48,947 nt of DNA from Nitrosomonas sp. Nm166 (lineage in GTDB: Bacteria; Pseudomonadota; Gammaproteobacteria; Burkholderiales; Nitrosomonadaceae). Location: contig NZ_FONE01000024.1 of NCBI RefSeq assembly GCF_900112825.1, positions 1-48,947 of the forward strand, in the 5' to 3' direction. Under the pieces are notes generated by a model, which ran no database searches, had not been told where the DNA came from, and saw only the letters and a program-made list of their open reading frames with translations. The position numbers were made by a program, and so were the translations under genes. Shown piece after piece: positions 36,063-46,202 of this stretch (the first letter of the stretch is position 1; the number at the start of each line of letters is the position of its first letter).

Positions 36063-36770
36063 TCAATGATACAAACAAACTTCTTCATAGGCTAATTTTG
36101 CTGCCGCTTGCTCTGCACTGCGTCGACTTGTCCCTTCACCTAAGGTTCGAATATTAAACGTGGGTATCACACATTCCACCTTAAATTTTTGTTTGTGCGC
36201 TTTACCAACAGTTGTAATCACAGCGTACTCCGGTAATGCCAATTTCTGACTTTGTAAAAATTCCTGCAATAAAGTTTTAGGATCTTTATTTGGCGTTTTA
36301 AGATCGATGCCTTGCATCATCGGCAAGTAAATTGCTGTAATTACAGCTTCTGCCTGCGCATAATTACTATCCAGATAAATTGCACCCAATACAGCTTCAA
36401 AAGCATCAGCCAATATGGAAGGACGATGACATCCACCGCTTTTCAGTTCTCCTTCTCCTAATCTGATAATCTTGTCCATTTGTAAACTAAGCGCCAAATC
36501 AGAGAGCGCCTGCTGATTAACAAAATTAGCGCGAAGTCGTGATAGGTTCCCTTCAGGTAAACTCGGAAAATAATTATAAATTAACCCAGCAATAGCACAG
36601 TTCAATACAGCATCACCTAAAAATTCGAGACGTTCATTATGGGGTGCACTATGGCTACGATGAGTGAGTGCTTCTCGCAATAACTCTGGCTGTGAAAAGG
36701 AATATCCGAGCCGACCACAAAATGTATCGAGTAATAATTTATGACTAACTTTCATATCTTCATTTGACAT
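36063..36770 (-). CDS. rnc: Ribonuclease III
   Basis: RNase III cleaves double-stranded RNA in rRNA processing and mRNA decay. The 235-residue protein has the signature ERLEFLGDAVL (46-56) with catalytic acidic residues, a second acidic cluster in LADAFEAVLGAIYLD, and a C-terminal double-stranded RNA-binding domain ending in RRSAEQAAAKLAYEE. It lies 14 bp downstream of the DUF4845 gene, in the lepA-lepB-DUF4845-rnc-era arrangement. The start could be either Met of MSNEDMKV. Confidence 0.97.
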   Translation of the reverse strand: MSNEDMKVSHKLLLDTFCGRLGYSFSQPELLREALTHRSHSAPHNERLEFLGDAVLNCAIAGLIYNYFPSLPEGNLSRLRANFVNQQALSDLALSLQMDKIIRLGEGELKSGGCHRPSILADAFEAVLGAIYLDSNYAQAEAVITAIYLPMMQGIDLKTPNKDPKTLLQEFLQSQKLALPEYAVITTVGKAHKQKFKVECVIPTFNIRTLGEGTSRRSAEQAAAKLAYEEVCLYH

Positions 36771-36784
36771 GGTGTTACTCAGAA

Positions 36785-37153
36785 TTATTCGCTTAAAGCC
36801 TCAAAATCAATATCCAAAGATAAATTGGAAATGAGCGGAATTTTTGTTGTATATTTGGCGCTCAAAACGATACGTCCATTTTCCTTATCGATTTTAATAT
36901 CCTGTCCCCTAATAGATTGAATGTTATCAATCTGAGCACGTTTATTAAATGATAGCCTGATGTGATTAGGATCAGTACTCAGCAGATCAGTTTCCTTGAC
37001 TATTGCTGCCAAATTTTTCTTGATTGAGGAATATTCCATATAAACCGGCACAAGCTTCATACCCAAAATTGCAATCAGCGCTAGTATCCCAGACCAAACT
37101 AACAGATTAGACAGACTCAAGCCTTTTTGTTCTTGAATTGTTCTGTGATCCAT
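36785..37153 (-). CDS. DUF4845 membrane protein
   Basis: This 122-residue protein has one N-terminal transmembrane helix (LSNLLVWSGILALIAILGMKL, about 14-34) and a small periplasmic domain containing VPVYMEYSSIKKNL. DUF4845 proteins sit between lepB and rnc in many beta- and gammaproteobacteria, exactly as here (17 bp after lepB, 14 bp before rnc). The function is unsettled. The N-terminus resembles a pilin-like or single-pass anchor but no prepilin cleavage site is evident. Confidence 0.88.
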   Translation of the reverse strand: MDHRTIQEQKGLSLSNLLVWSGILALIAILGMKLVPVYMEYSSIKKNLAAIVKETDLLSTDPNHIRLSFNKRAQIDNIQSIRGQDIKIDKENGRIVLSAKYTTKIPLISNLSLDIDFEALSE

Positions 37154-37170
37154 GCTTCCCCCGCGGAAAA

Positions 37171-37974
37171 TTATTTGATTGATGACCCGATACGACTAAA
37201 ATCTCCAAAATTCCACCAAATCATAAAAGCCTTACCGACGATATTTTCTTCTGGAACAAATCCCCAATAGCGACTATCACTACTACTGTCGCGATTATCG
37301 CCCAGCGTAAAATAGTTACCTGGCGGGACCTCACAGGTAAACCCAGTCCGGCGATATTTACAGTTTTCCCTAAATTTGAATTGTCTTACGTTTGAATACT
37401 GTATCCCTTTAACATCCTGATTAATAAGGATCGAATGATTTTCTTCGGTCAAATATTCAGAAAAGCGATCTGAATAAATATATCCAAACCCTGATTCGAC
37501 ATATTTAAAGTCGCCTTCATATTCCGTCTTGACTGGTTCGCCATTAATAATTAATTGCTTATTGTGATAAGTGATAATGTCCCCTGGTAGTCCGACGATC
37601 CGCTTGATGTAATCAATAGATGGATCTTCTGGATAACGGAACACGAGTACATCGCCGCGCTTTGGCTCATTGATATCCCATATTTTCTTATTGATAATTG
37701 GAAGCCTGATACCATAGGTATACTTGTTTACCAAAATAAAATCACCTACTAACAATGTAGGTATCATTGAACCCGATGGTATTTTAAACGGCTCAATCAC
37801 AAACGAACGCAGACTAAAAACAATTAAAATAATAGGAAAAAAACTCTTAGGATATTCGACCCACCACGGTTCAATTTCACCTGGCTTTCGCTTACTTTTC
37901 CATAGCAAAATATCTAATAGCCAGATACTGCCGGTGATTACCAGCAGAATAAATAAAATTAAAGGAAAATTCAT
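37171..37974 (-). CDS. lepB: Signal peptidase I
   Basis: LepB removes Sec and Tat signal peptides on the periplasmic face of the inner membrane. The 267-residue protein has two N-terminal membrane segments (about 4-24 and 45-60). The nucleophile is Ser69 in PSGSMIPTL and the general base is Lys124 in DYIKRIVGLPGD. The C-terminal box GDNRDSSSDSRYWGFVP is intact. It follows lepA by about 100 bp in a conserved operon order. Likely substrates in this window include the TPR, DUF4124, DUF4142, MucB and MucD precursors. Confidence 0.97.
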   Translation of the reverse strand: MNFPLILFILLVITGSIWLLDILLWKSKRKPGEIEPWWVEYPKSFFPIILIVFSLRSFVIEPFKIPSGSMIPTLLVGDFILVNKYTYGIRLPIINKKIWDINEPKRGDVLVFRYPEDPSIDYIKRIVGLPGDIITYHNKQLIINGEPVKTEYEGDFKYVESGFGYIYSDRFSEYLTEENHSILINQDVKGIQYSNVRQFKFRENCKYRRTGFTCEVPPGNYFTLGDNRDSSSDSRYWGFVPEENIVGKAFMIWWNFGDFSRIGSSIK

Positions 37975-38074
37975 ACCATTTCCTTCAATAAAAAGGAATT
38001 CAAACTCTGGATTTGATTATATTCATCAAAATTTAATTGATGGCTAGTTGAATGCATTTTGTTTTTACTCATCA

Positions 38075-39868
38075 CTATTTATTATCAACCTGTAAAATCG
38101 CCAGAAATGCTTCTTGCGGAATTTCCACATTGCCAACCCGTTTCATTCTCTTTTTACCTGCTTTTTGCTTCTCCAGCAACTTTCGTTTACGCGTAATATC
38201 ACCACCGTAGCATTTTGCCAACACATTTTTACGCAATGCCTTAACAGTTTCTCGCGCAATAATATGCGCACCAACTGCCGCCTGCACGGCAATATCAAAC
38301 ATCTGGCGAGGAATCAACTGGCGCATTTTTTGAACTAATTCTCGACCTCGATATTGACTACTGTTTCTATGAATAATCAAGGACAGCGCATCCACTTTAT
38401 CACCGTTGATCAATATATCCAGTTTCACTAGATCTGAAGCACGAAATTCTTTAAATTCATAATCCAATGAAGCATAACCACGGCTGGTCGATTTCAAGCG
38501 ATCAAAGAAATCCATGACCACTTCGTTTAACGGCATTTCGTAAGTAAGCATGACTTGTTTACCCATATATTGCATATTCGTCTGGATACCGCGCTTACTC
38601 ACACACAAGGTAATGACTGCACCGACGTATTCTTCGGGTACTAAAATAGTCGAAGTAATAATAGGCTCGCGGATTTCTGCAATTTTAGAAAGATCAGGAA
38701 TTTTTGATGGGTTTTCAATTTCAATAATTGTGCCATCACGCATCAGTATCTGATAAATCACTGTCGGCGCAGTCGTAATCAAATCCATGTCATATTCTCT
38801 CTCTAGTCGTTCTTGAACAATATCCATGTGTAACAGTCCAAGAAAACCACACCGGAATCCAAAACCCAAGGCCTGCGATACTTCTGGTTCGAAATGCAGT
38901 GATGAGTCATTTAATCTCAATTTTTCCAGCGCAGAGCGTAATGCGTCATACTGACTGGATTCGACTGGATATAAACCGGCAAATACCTGAGGCTTTATTT
39001 CCTTAAAGCCCTGCAATGGGGTGTCGGCTGGATGAGTGGCTGATGTGACCGTATCGCCAACTTTCGCTGTATCTAACTCTTTGATACCCGATATAATAAA
39101 TCCTACTTCCCCGACGCTGAGAGAATCACGATAAACGGATTTAGGCACAAATACCCCTACCTGCTCACACAGCTGTACTGCCTGACTGGCCATCAGTAAA
39201 ATCTTATCGCCCGGTTTTAGGGTGCCATCCATTACCCTGACCAATATCACGACGCCAACATAATTATCAAACCAGGAATCAATGATCAGTGCTCTTAATG
39301 GTGCATTCGGATTGCCTTTGGGTGCAGGAATTTTAGCAATCAATGCTTCTAGCACATCTTCCACACCCTCGCCTGTTTTTGCGCTGACTCTGACTGCATC
39401 ATTTGCATCAATTCCGATTACTTCTTCAATATTATTGATCACGCGCGCTGGATCTGCTGCCGGTAAATCAATTTTGTTTAAGACTGGGATGACCTCAACA
39501 CCTTGTTCAATCGCGGTATAACAGTTGGCCACTGTTTGCGCTTCAACCCCTTGAGATGCATCAACTACGAGAAGTGCGCCCTCACATGCGGCCAGAGAGC
39601 GAGAAACTTCATAAGAAAAATCGACATGGCCTGGTGTATCAATTAAATTTAGTAAATAAGTTTCACCACTTCTTGATTTGTATCGCAAAGCCGCGGTCTG
39701 TGCTTTGATGGTGATGCCTCTCTCACGCTCCAGATCCATGGAATCCAGTACTTGCTCTTCCATTTCGCGATCAGACAAGCCGCCACATAAGTGAATAATC
39801 CGATCTGCCAGCGTTGACTTGCCATGATCAATATGGGCAATAATGGAGAAATTACGAATATGCTGCAT
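38075..39868 (-). CDS. lepA: Translation elongation factor 4 (LepA)
   Basis: LepA/EF4 is a ribosome-binding GTPase related to EF-G, implicated in 30S biogenesis and initiation fidelity. The 597-residue protein shows G1 AHIDHGKST (about 11-19), the switch I region [10 protein letters not shown]3 DTPGHVDF, G4 NKIDLP, and the EF4-specific C-terminal domain ending [20 protein letters not shown]. Length and motifs are complete. It is downstream of mucD and the glutaredoxin-like gene and upstream of lepB. Confidence 0.98.
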   Translation of the reverse strand: MQHIRNFSIIAHIDHGKSTLADRIIHLCGGLSDREMEEQVLDSMDLERERGITIKAQTAALRYKSRSGETYLLNLIDTPGHVDFSYEVSRSLAACEGALLVVDASQGVEAQTVANCYTAIEQGVEVIPVLNKIDLPAADPARVINNIEEVIGIDANDAVRVSAKTGEGVEDVLEALIAKIPAPKGNPNAPLRALIIDSWFDNYVGVVILVRVMDGTLKPGDKILLMASQAVQLCEQVGVFVPKSVYRDSLSVGEVGFIISGIKELDTAKVGDTVTSATHPADTPLQGFKEIKPQVFAGLYPVESSQYDALRSALEKLRLNDSSLHFEPEVSQALGFGFRCGFLGLLHMDIVQERLEREYDMDLITTAPTVIYQILMRDGTIIEIENPSKIPDLSKIAEIREPIITSTILVPEEYVGAVITLCVSKRGIQTNMQYMGKQVMLTYEMPLNEVVMDFFDRLKSTSRGYASLDYEFKEFRASDLVKLDILINGDKVDALSLIIHRNSSQYRGRELVQKMRQLIPRQMFDIAVQAAVGAHIIARETVKALRKNVLAKCYGGDITRKRKLLEKQKAGKKRMKRVGNVEIPQEAFLAILQVDNK

Positions 39869-39965
39869 CAGGATAGAGGAAAATTATCTTTATAAATAAT
39901 GTAGAAAATTTAATTAACCAACTCAGAAATTAAAATACTGAAATGGCAATTAAACGAACAGCATT

Positions 39966-40256
39966 CTAACGAAATTTATCAAGATAATCATCTAAAGCTG
40001 CAAAATCCAGAAAGTAGTGACAAATCTCTTGATGATTAGCAGCAGACACTAACACCGGTATTTTCTCTCCATACAGCGCAACGAGCTCCGGATCAGCATC
40101 GATATCGATAACCTGAAAGTCAAAAGATACTTGCTTTTGCAAATCTTGCAAAGCAAGTATCATCGTTTGACAAAGATGACATTCTTCACGACCGTATACT
40201 ATGAGTGCTTTCTTTGTGTGCATTAAGGTCGAAGAATTGAGACTATTTCTTGTCAT
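39966..40256 (-). CDS. Glutaredoxin-like protein (DUF836 type)
   Basis: This short thioredoxin-fold protein has a CHLC redox motif (Cys26, Cys29) after a beta strand (ALIVYGREEC) and the cis-proline segment KIPVLV. It resembles the glutaredoxin-like DUF836 group. It probably reduces disulfides, but the partner is unknown. The ATG at 40256 overlaps the end of mucD by 14 bp; an internal ATG at 40223 (MHTKKAL) is an alternative start with a typical family length. The mucD - glutaredoxin - lepA order suggests one transcript. Confidence 0.8.
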   Translation of the reverse strand: MTRNSLNSSTLMHTKKALIVYGREECHLCQTMILALQDLQKQVSFDFQVIDIDADPELVALYGEKIPVLVSAANHQEICHYFLDFAALDDYLDKFR

Positions 40257-41703
40257 CAGTAAGTTTCATGGTGATAAAAGTGGTGAGATCACCTCTTTTG
40301 ACGAGCAAAGCAATATTTTTCCCGCTCTTAACCTGATCAAGAAGCTCATTAAACTGCGCAATACTTTTAACATCCTCACTGTTAAGTCCGAGAATAATAT
40401 CTCCAACACGTATCCCTGAACGGCTGGCAATGCCTGGCTGGATATCTTCCACCAATAATCCGTTATTGATTTCCAATTGTTTCTTTTGCTCAGCAGTTAT
40501 TTCGCTCAATGCCAATCCAAGACGATTTGAAATTTCAGGTTTTTTACCCTGCTTCAGTTTACGGCTCTCTACTGCATCATCCGAGCGGGCTTCTCCTACT
40601 TCGATTTTAATGGTTTTAAAAGAACCATCTCGCCAGATATGCATCGATACTTTTGAACCTGGCTTGGTATTGCCGACAATACGTGGCAAATCAGCAGACA
40701 TGATTACTTCTTTGTCATCAAACTTCAATATAATATCGCGCACTTTGATGCCTGCCTGATCAGCAGGGCCGCCTTTTTCTACTGAAACGACGAGTGCGCC
40801 ATTACTGTCAGACAAACCAAAAGATTCCGCTAGTTCTTTGGTGACTTCCTGTATCATTACGCCAATTCTTCCACGGCTTACTTTACCGCTGACTTTTAAC
40901 TGGTCTGCAATTTCAGTCGCAACATTGATGGGTATCGCAAATGATAATCCCATAAAACCACCTGTCCGACTGTAGATTTGAGAGTTGATACCGACTACCT
41001 CGCCTTTCATGTTAAATAAAGGTCCGCCTGAATTACCCGGATTGATTGCCACATCCGTTTGTATAAACGGAACATAATTTTCCTGCGCCAGTGAACGGCC
41101 TTTGGCACTCACGATGCCTGCAGTTACACTATGCTCAAAACCAAAAGGTGAACCGATTGCAACAACCCATTCACCAACCCTGAGATTGTCAGGATTTCCT
41201 TGGGTAACTCTTGGCAGTTCAGCTGCATTTATCTTGATCAGTGCAATATCGGTTTTTCGATCGGTACCAATCACTTCTGCCACAAACTCACGTTTATCAT
41301 TAAGCCTTACAGTAATCTCATCAGCAGCTTCAACAACATGAGCGTTCGTCAAAATATAACCATCCGAGCTGATGACGAAGCCGGATCCTAAAGACTTCGG
41401 CTCAGACCTTCTCGGTGCAGAGAATGGTTGCATATGCTTTTTAAAAAAATCATAAAAAGGTGAATTCTCAGGAATACCGGGTATTTCAGGAAGGCCATGA
41501 TTGTTTATGGTATTAAAAGATTGCACGGCACTGATATTTACTACCGCAGCCCCATGTTTCTCAACCAGCCCTGTAAAGTCAGGCAACTGATTAGTTTGTG
41601 CAAAAACAATTGAGGGTGATAAGAACAGTGAAATTAATATGAGTTGGGACATTATTCTTATTCTTCCTATAAAACTCATACAAGTAATTAATATATGATT
41701 CAT
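40243..41703 (-). CDS. mucD: Periplasmic serine endoprotease, Do/MucD type
   Basis: This HtrA-family protease degrades misfolded envelope proteins. Its N-terminus carries a signal peptide ending FAQ. The catalytic triad is His122 (TNAHVV), Asp152 (RKTDIAL) and Ser225 (GNSGGP), followed by two PDZ domains (about 275-370 and 385-480). The longest frame starts at 41703, but ATG 41652 (MSQLILIS) gives a more normal signal peptide and has AGGAAGA about 14 nt upstream, so the start is uncertain. The gene lies at the end of the rpoE-rseA-rseB cluster and probably belongs to the same envelope-stress regulon. Confidence 0.95.
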   Translation of the reverse strand: MNHILITCMSFIGRIRIMSQLILISLFLSPSIVFAQTNQLPDFTGLVEKHGAAVVNISAVQSFNTINNHGLPEIPGIPENSPFYDFFKKHMQPFSAPRRSEPKSLGSGFVISSDGYILTNAHVVEAADEITVRLNDKREFVAEVIGTDRKTDIALIKINAAELPRVTQGNPDNLRVGEWVVAIGSPFGFEHSVTAGIVSAKGRSLAQENYVPFIQTDVAINPGNSGGPLFNMKGEVVGINSQIYSRTGGFMGLSFAIPINVATEIADQLKVSGKVSRGRIGVMIQEVTKELAESFGLSDSNGALVVSVEKGGPADQAGIKVRDIILKFDDKEVIMSADLPRIVGNTKPGSKVSMHIWRDGSFKTIKIEVGEARSDDAVESRKLKQGKKPEISNRLGLALSEITAEQKKQLEINNGLLVEDIQPGIASRSGIRVGDIILGLNSEDVKSIAQFNELLDQVKSGKNIALLVKRGDLTTFITMKLTDDKK

Positions 41704-41842
41704 TTTTTACAATCTGAGAATATTTAATTTTTAAGATATTTTTATAGAAAATCGAGGATAAGATCTAATTACTTAAACTATAACTCTAATAATAATCACA
41801 TCTGCACAGGAAACAGCGGCATCAATTCTTTACTTATAGCCT

Positions 41843-42829
41843 TTAATTTTGCCTAGAGACGGAATCACCTATTAATTTTATAGTTTCCAATGGCGCTTCT
41901 CCGACAGTAGTTATTTTATTATCGCCGAGTGTACGAATATAAATATTTATAGCACCACGGCTTGTAAAAAAACCCGGTACGGGTGCCGGTGCATCCTTAA
42001 GAATAGGCTCTATAAAGATAGAAATCGTTGCAAGCCCATCTGATAGCGCAATATGATCTACTAATACAGATTTTTCGATTAAATTACGTTTCATCTCAAC
42101 CAATTTCGTGAAACCAGCCGGTAAGTTTCTAATTTGCCATTTTAATTCATTCTCTCTCAAAATCGATGTAGCTAAATTAGTTACTTTCCACTCTTCTTTA
42201 ATCATCGATTGATCAGGTTTTAACAAGTCGGCGGGAATTTCTCCATCAATTTCCAGTTGCACAAATGCGAATTGCTCAACGATTTCACTGGCATCGAATA
42301 CCGCAACCTTTATCAGTAAACCTGTCTTTGTATCAATCCAAAATTGATGACCATAGCGCAAAGAATCTCTAGGTATTAACGATAAGACTTGGCATTCACG
42401 ACCAGATATCCGCTCACGCTTGATTTCCTTAACATAATAATTATTATCGATTCTCTCATAAGAGGAGGGAAGAAGGTTGGGAAAGAATTTACGAAACCAG
42501 CGTTTCTCGGTATAAATTTTCTTACTATCCGGTAGATAGCATTTCATTTCATCATTATTGCGGAAAACTACGCGTGGAATTCCATCTAAAACTTCAATTC
42601 TTTCATGCTCTCCTGCTTTATCAACTTTATGGACCATGCGTGATGTTTCCATATGACCATCAGCATAATAGACAAATATTCCAGAATAATTACGCTGACG
42701 CGGTGCGTCGGCCATTTTCTTCAGCCAACCAAGTGCGCTTTCAGATGAACGAGGTAATTCCTGTGCTAGTGCTACTTGAAAACCAAACGTCAACAAAAAA
42801 AACAGCGTAATTATTTTGCGACTAGTCAT
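41843..42829 (-). CDS. rseB: Sigma-E regulator MucB/RseB
   Basis: RseB/MucB binds the periplasmic part of the anti-sigma factor and shields it from proteolysis, sensing mislocalised lipoproteins or LPS. The 328-residue protein has a signal peptide (about 1-22, cleavage near ALAQ), the family's N-terminal lipid-sensing domain (YSGIFVYYADGHMETSRMVH) and the C-terminal domain including YIRTLGDNKITTVGEAP. Its ATG overlaps the rseA stop (ATGA), so the two are translationally coupled. Confidence 0.93.
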   Translation of the reverse strand: MTSRKIITLFFLLTFGFQVALAQELPRSSESALGWLKKMADAPRQRNYSGIFVYYADGHMETSRMVHKVDKAGEHERIEVLDGIPRVVFRNNDEMKCYLPDSKKIYTEKRWFRKFFPNLLPSSYERIDNNYYVKEIKRERISGRECQVLSLIPRDSLRYGHQFWIDTKTGLLIKVAVFDASEIVEQFAFVQLEIDGEIPADLLKPDQSMIKEEWKVTNLATSILRENELKWQIRNLPAGFTKLVEMKRNLIEKSVLVDHIALSDGLATISIFIEPILKDAPAPVPGFFTSRGAINIYIRTLGDNKITTVGEAPLETIKLIGDSVSRQN

Positions 42830-43398
42830 CTACTACCATATCTTTCGTCGTATTCAGCTGCATTATTTTTTATATTAGTAGGTTGTCCGCGCATATGAGT
42901 TCCTGAGGAAAATTCCCTATGCACAAACAGATAATCGTTAATTTCACCAGGTGAATAATTACTTGGTGGGGATGAAACCATGACAGGCACCACATTTTTT
43001 AAGTTATTTTCCTGAGGTAAGTTTGGTGGATTTTCCGCAATCTTGGTCTGCTGGGGCTCATAAAAAGGATTATGCATTATTACCCATGCCGAAACCATAG
43101 CTATCACAGAAGCTGCCATTGAGAAAGCAAATATTCTGTGTTTCGGTTGCTTGAAAACATTTGATGTATTGATTGATGCTTTAGGGAAGAGTACAGTTGG
43201 TTCGGTTTTTAATTTCTGATTAACACTTGAGGATATGTTCATGGATAGGCGAGATGATTGTCGTAGCGCATCACCAATCAGATGATAAGTTTCCCATTCC
43301 TGCCGCCATTCTTCATTTTTTCTGAGTGCTTCAATTACATTTGGAGTCTCTTGTTTATCGAGCTCACCGTCCATTAACGCTGATACTTTGCTTTTCAC
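42826..43398 (-). CDS. rseA: Anti-sigma-E factor RseA/MucA
   Basis: This inner-membrane anti-sigma factor holds the ECF sigma factor inactive. The N-terminal cytoplasmic domain reads KVSALMDGELDKQE, with the typical LMDGEL motif. One membrane helix lies at about 89-108 (IFAFSMAASVIAMVSAWVIM) and a periplasmic tail follows. The start is GTG at 43398, because the ATG one base earlier reads directly into a stop; AGAGGTGG lies upstream. The gap to the rpoE stop is 1 bp and it overlaps rseB by 4 bp, so all three are stoichiometrically linked. Confidence 0.92.
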   Translation of the reverse strand: MKSKVSALMDGELDKQETPNVIEALRKNEEWRQEWETYHLIGDALRQSSRLSMNISSSVNQKLKTEPTVLFPKASINTSNVFKQPKHRIFAFSMAASVIAMVSAWVIMHNPFYEPQQTKIAENPPNLPQENNLKNVVPVMVSSPPSNYSPGEINDYLFVHREFSSGTHMRGQPTNIKNNAAEYDERYGSR

Positions 43399-43399
43399 A

Positions 43400-43999
43400 T
43401 TACCACCTCTTGTCTTTACTAGTCCCTAATAAAGGGCGTAACTGTTCAGATATTGCTTCTCGTGCACGAAATATGCGTGATCGTACAGTACCAATCGGAC
43501 AACTCATAATATTTGCAATTTCTTCATAACTTAATCCATCAATTTCTCTTAAAATAATTGCAGTACGCAACTCCTCCGGTAATGAATCCAATGTCTGATT
43601 AACCGTTTGAGCGATTTGCTTACTCATCAATTCGCTTTCAGGTGTATTCATTTCCTTTAATATACCGCCTTCCTCAAAATTCTCAGCATCTTCATTGTCA
43701 AACTCTTGCAATGTAGGCACTTTGCGCCCCTGAGATACGAGGAAATTTTTTGCGGTATTGATGCCAATCCGATATAGCCAAGTATAAAAAGCACTATCCC
43801 CACGAAACAAAGGTAATGCTTTATAAGCCTTGATGAAAGCTTCTTGTGTCACATCTTCAACTTCAGCTGAGTCGCGTATAAAGTGCGACAATAAGCGCGC
43901 TAGCTTACGCTGATACTTGATAACTAGTAGATCAAATGCATGCTTATCTCCGCCTTGAACTCGTTCTACTAATTGCTGATCGACTTCCCGATCACCCAT
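43400..43999 (-). CDS. rpoE: ECF sigma factor RpoE/AlgU
   Basis: This group 4 sigma factor directs the envelope-stress response. The 199-residue protein shows region 2 (KHAFDLLVIKYQRKLARLL, then VEDVTQEAFIKAYKALPLF and FYTWLYRIGINTAKNFLV) and region 4 (LPEELRTAIILREIDGLSYE, then SCPIGTVRSRIFRAREAI). It heads the cluster rpoE-rseA-rseB-mucD, with AGGGA about 13 nt before the ATG. Such genes are usually autoregulated, but I could not find a convincing sigma-E promoter by eye in the 300 bp upstream. It is divergent from nadB. Confidence 0.97.
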   Translation of the reverse strand: MGDREVDQQLVERVQGGDKHAFDLLVIKYQRKLARLLSHFIRDSAEVEDVTQEAFIKAYKALPLFRGDSAFYTWLYRIGINTAKNFLVSQGRKVPTLQEFDNEDAENFEEGGILKEMNTPESELMSKQIAQTVNQTLDSLPEELRTAIILREIDGLSYEEIANIMSCPIGTVRSRIFRAREAISEQLRPLLGTSKDKRW

Positions 44000-44299
44000 A
44001 CTACTTGGTCCCTGAGCATTTTGAATGAATTTTTAATTTTACTCTTGTTTTACGCAATATAACATGATGGCATAACAGAATAACTAAGTCCATTCAACAA
44101 CTCTCAGAAACTAAGCAATTAAATATCACTTATTTTAAAGACAATTAGCAAGGTAAATTAGTTCACAATTCCAGCCTGACCTCTGATACAGGCATCCCGC
44201 ACCTCTTCTGTGAATTAAGACATGAGGCACATTGAGTCTGCTATTATTTAATGCTTAATGCTTTATTTTATTATTGAGATCTAATTCAGTCATGCCCTA
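44000..44299. other. Divergent rpoE / nadB intergenic region
   Basis: These 300 AT-rich bases separate two divergent starts and must hold both promoters. I see TATTAT-like -10 candidates but no well-spaced -35, and no clear sigma-E GAACTT/TCTGA pair. No gene, repeat or strong hairpin is evident. Confidence 0.6.
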
Positions 44300-45904
44300 A
44301 TGCCCAAAAATTATTTTGATACGCTTATCATCGGTAGTGGATTAGCTGGTTTTACGCTTGCATTGCATTTAGCGCAATACAGAAGAGTTTGTATAGTAAC
44401 TAAACAAGTTGCTGACTCAGGTGCCAGCTTATGGGCACAAGGAGGAATTGCAGCAGCCTTATCTAATGATGATTCACCATCAAAGCATGTTCAAGATACC
44501 TTAATAGCTGGAGCCGGTCTATGTGATGTGGAAATCACTCGATATGTTGCCGAGAACGCATCTAATGCCATACATTGGCTTATAAATCAGGGTGTCATAT
44601 TCACCAGTGATGAGGCCAGCGAAACCGGATATCACCTCACTAAAGAGGGTGGTCATAGCATGCGGCGAATTATTCACAGTGGTGACGCGACTGGTAAAGC
44701 TGTTCAACAAGCGCTTGCTGAGAAAATTAGAACTCATCCGAATATTTGTATATTGGAACATCACATCGCTATCGATCTGATTACCAATGATAAATTGCCT
44801 GGCTATACTAATTTACAGAATAAATGTTGTTTTGGCGCCTATGTACTTGACAGACAGAAAGATACAGTACATACATTTACCGCACAAAACACTGTGCTGG
44901 CAACGGGCGGTGCAGGCAAAGTCTATCTCTACACTACCAATCCTGATACGGCCACTGGCGATGGCATTGCAATGGGCTGGCGCGCAGGCTGCCGAATAGC
45001 TAATATGGAATTTATTCAGTTCCATCCAACCTGCCTTTATCATCCTCATGCCAAATCATTTCTAATCAGTGAAGCAGTTCGCGGCGAAGGAGGGTTATTG
45101 AAACTTCCTAATGGCGATCGCTTTATGCCCTGGCATGATCCGCGCGCTGAGCTTGCACCCCGTGACGTTGTCGCTCGTGCCATTGATTTTGAAATGAAAA
45201 AACGGGGAATTGACTGTGTTTATCTCGATATATCCTATAAGCCGGCCAGCTTTTTAAAAAAGCACTTTCCGACGATATACGCTCGATGCTTAGAATTAGG
45301 CATTGATATGACTAAAGAACCGATTCCTGTCGTTCCTGCGGCACATTATACTTGTGGTGGCGTTGTCACGGATAGAAACGGTAAAACTGACTTGAATAAT
45401 CTCTACGCCATCGGAGAAACAGCGCATACCGGCTTACATGGCGCCAATCGCTTAGCAAGCAATTCCTTATTGGAATGCTTGGTGTTAGCTCAAGCTGCGG
45501 GAGATGATATTGTCAAACAGCCTGTTAATCCATTACCCGAACTACCCGATTGGGATGAAAGTCGCGTTACAGATGCAGACGAAGAGATAGTTATTGCCCA
45601 CAATTGGGATGAATTACGTCGTTTTATGTGGAATTATGTCGGCATTGTACGAACAACTAAACGGTTGCAGCGCGCTCAGCATAGAATTGAGTTATTGCGC
45701 GAAGAAATTAATGAATATTACACAAATTTCAGAGTAACCAGCGATTTATTGGAATTACGTAATCTTGTTGATAGCGCTGATTTGATTGTACGAAGCGCAA
45801 TGTTGCGTCATGAGAGCCGAGGATTACACTATAGCAAGAATTATCCAGATACCTTACCAGTTGCTCAGAATACTATCCTGAGAAAGGGGTCTACTCAAGT
45901 ATGA
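44300..45904 (+). CDS. nadB: L-aspartate oxidase
   Basis: NadB oxidises L-aspartate to iminoaspartate with FAD, the first step of de novo NAD synthesis. The 534-residue protein has the FAD loop GSGLAG (12-17), ASLWAQGGIAAAL, the substrate/FAD region EGGHSMRRIIHSGDATG, VLATGGAGKVY, EFIQFHPTCLY, HYTCGGV and GLHGANRLASNSLLECLV, all characteristic. It is divergent from rpoE, as in many proteobacteria. The Shine-Dalgarno is weak; the start is chosen by family alignment (MPKNYFDTLIIGSG). A small ORF overlaps its stop by 4 bp. Confidence 0.97.
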   Translation: MPKNYFDTLIIGSGLAGFTLALHLAQYRRVCIVTKQVADSGASLWAQGGIAAALSNDDSPSKHVQDTLIAGAGLCDVEITRYVAENASNAIHWLINQGVIFTSDEASETGYHLTKEGGHSMRRIIHSGDATGKAVQQALAEKIRTHPNICILEHHIAIDLITNDKLPGYTNLQNKCCFGAYVLDRQKDTVHTFTAQNTVLATGGAGKVYLYTTNPDTATGDGIAMGWRAGCRIANMEFIQFHPTCLYHPHAKSFLISEAVRGEGGLLKLPNGDRFMPWHDPRAELAPRDVVARAIDFEMKKRGIDCVYLDISYKPASFLKKHFPTIYARCLELGIDMTKEPIPVVPAAHYTCGGVVTDRNGKTDLNNLYAIGETAHTGLHGANRLASNSLLECLVLAQAAGDDIVKQPVNPLPELPDWDESRVTDADEEIVIAHNWDELRRFMWNYVGIVRTTKRLQRAQHRIELLREEINEYYTNFRVTSDLLELRNLVDSADLIVRSAMLRHESRGLHYSKNYPDTLPVAQNTILRKGSTQV

Positions 45905-46161
45905 ATGCTGGGATCTGGCAAACTAAACCCTGTATTAGGAGACTCAGATTAATCCTCGAAGATGACATTCAGATCATTTTAGGTGCTTCAGCCCTAAGCA
46001 AGTTCACAGGCTTTGCTGATCTTCCAGCCTTTTACTTCCCTAGCAAGGCACTTGCTCATCAAGCTTCGATCTTTCACTCCAACTATACATCAGAAACTCG
46101 ACTCTATGCGTGGTATCGCACCGAATATCATGAACAGCAGGTATATTTTATAAAAGTTTAG
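45901..46161 (+). CDS. Small hypothetical protein coupled to nadB
   Basis: This 86-residue ORF starts in the ATGA overlap with the nadB stop, the usual sign of translational coupling, and ends 41 bp before the UppS-like gene. It has no signal peptide, membrane segment or motif I recognise; the second half is aromatic-rich (FYFPSK, YAWYRTEYHEQQVYF). It could be a real cytoplasmic protein or a chance ORF; the coupling and operon position argue mildly for a gene. Confidence 0.45.
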   Translation: MNAGIWQTKPCIRRLRLILEDDIQIILGASALSKFTGFADLPAFYFPSKALAHQASIFHSNYTSETRLYAWYRTEYHEQQVYFIKV

Positions 46162-46202
46162 TTGGATTTTCTTATTCGTAACTCACTATTAAATTTTTAA
46201 CC

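Noticed and set aside
44000..44140. Sigma-E-type promoter upstream of rpoE
   Set aside because: A GGACTT-like and a TCTGA-like string occur on the minus strand, but not at a valid distance from each other.
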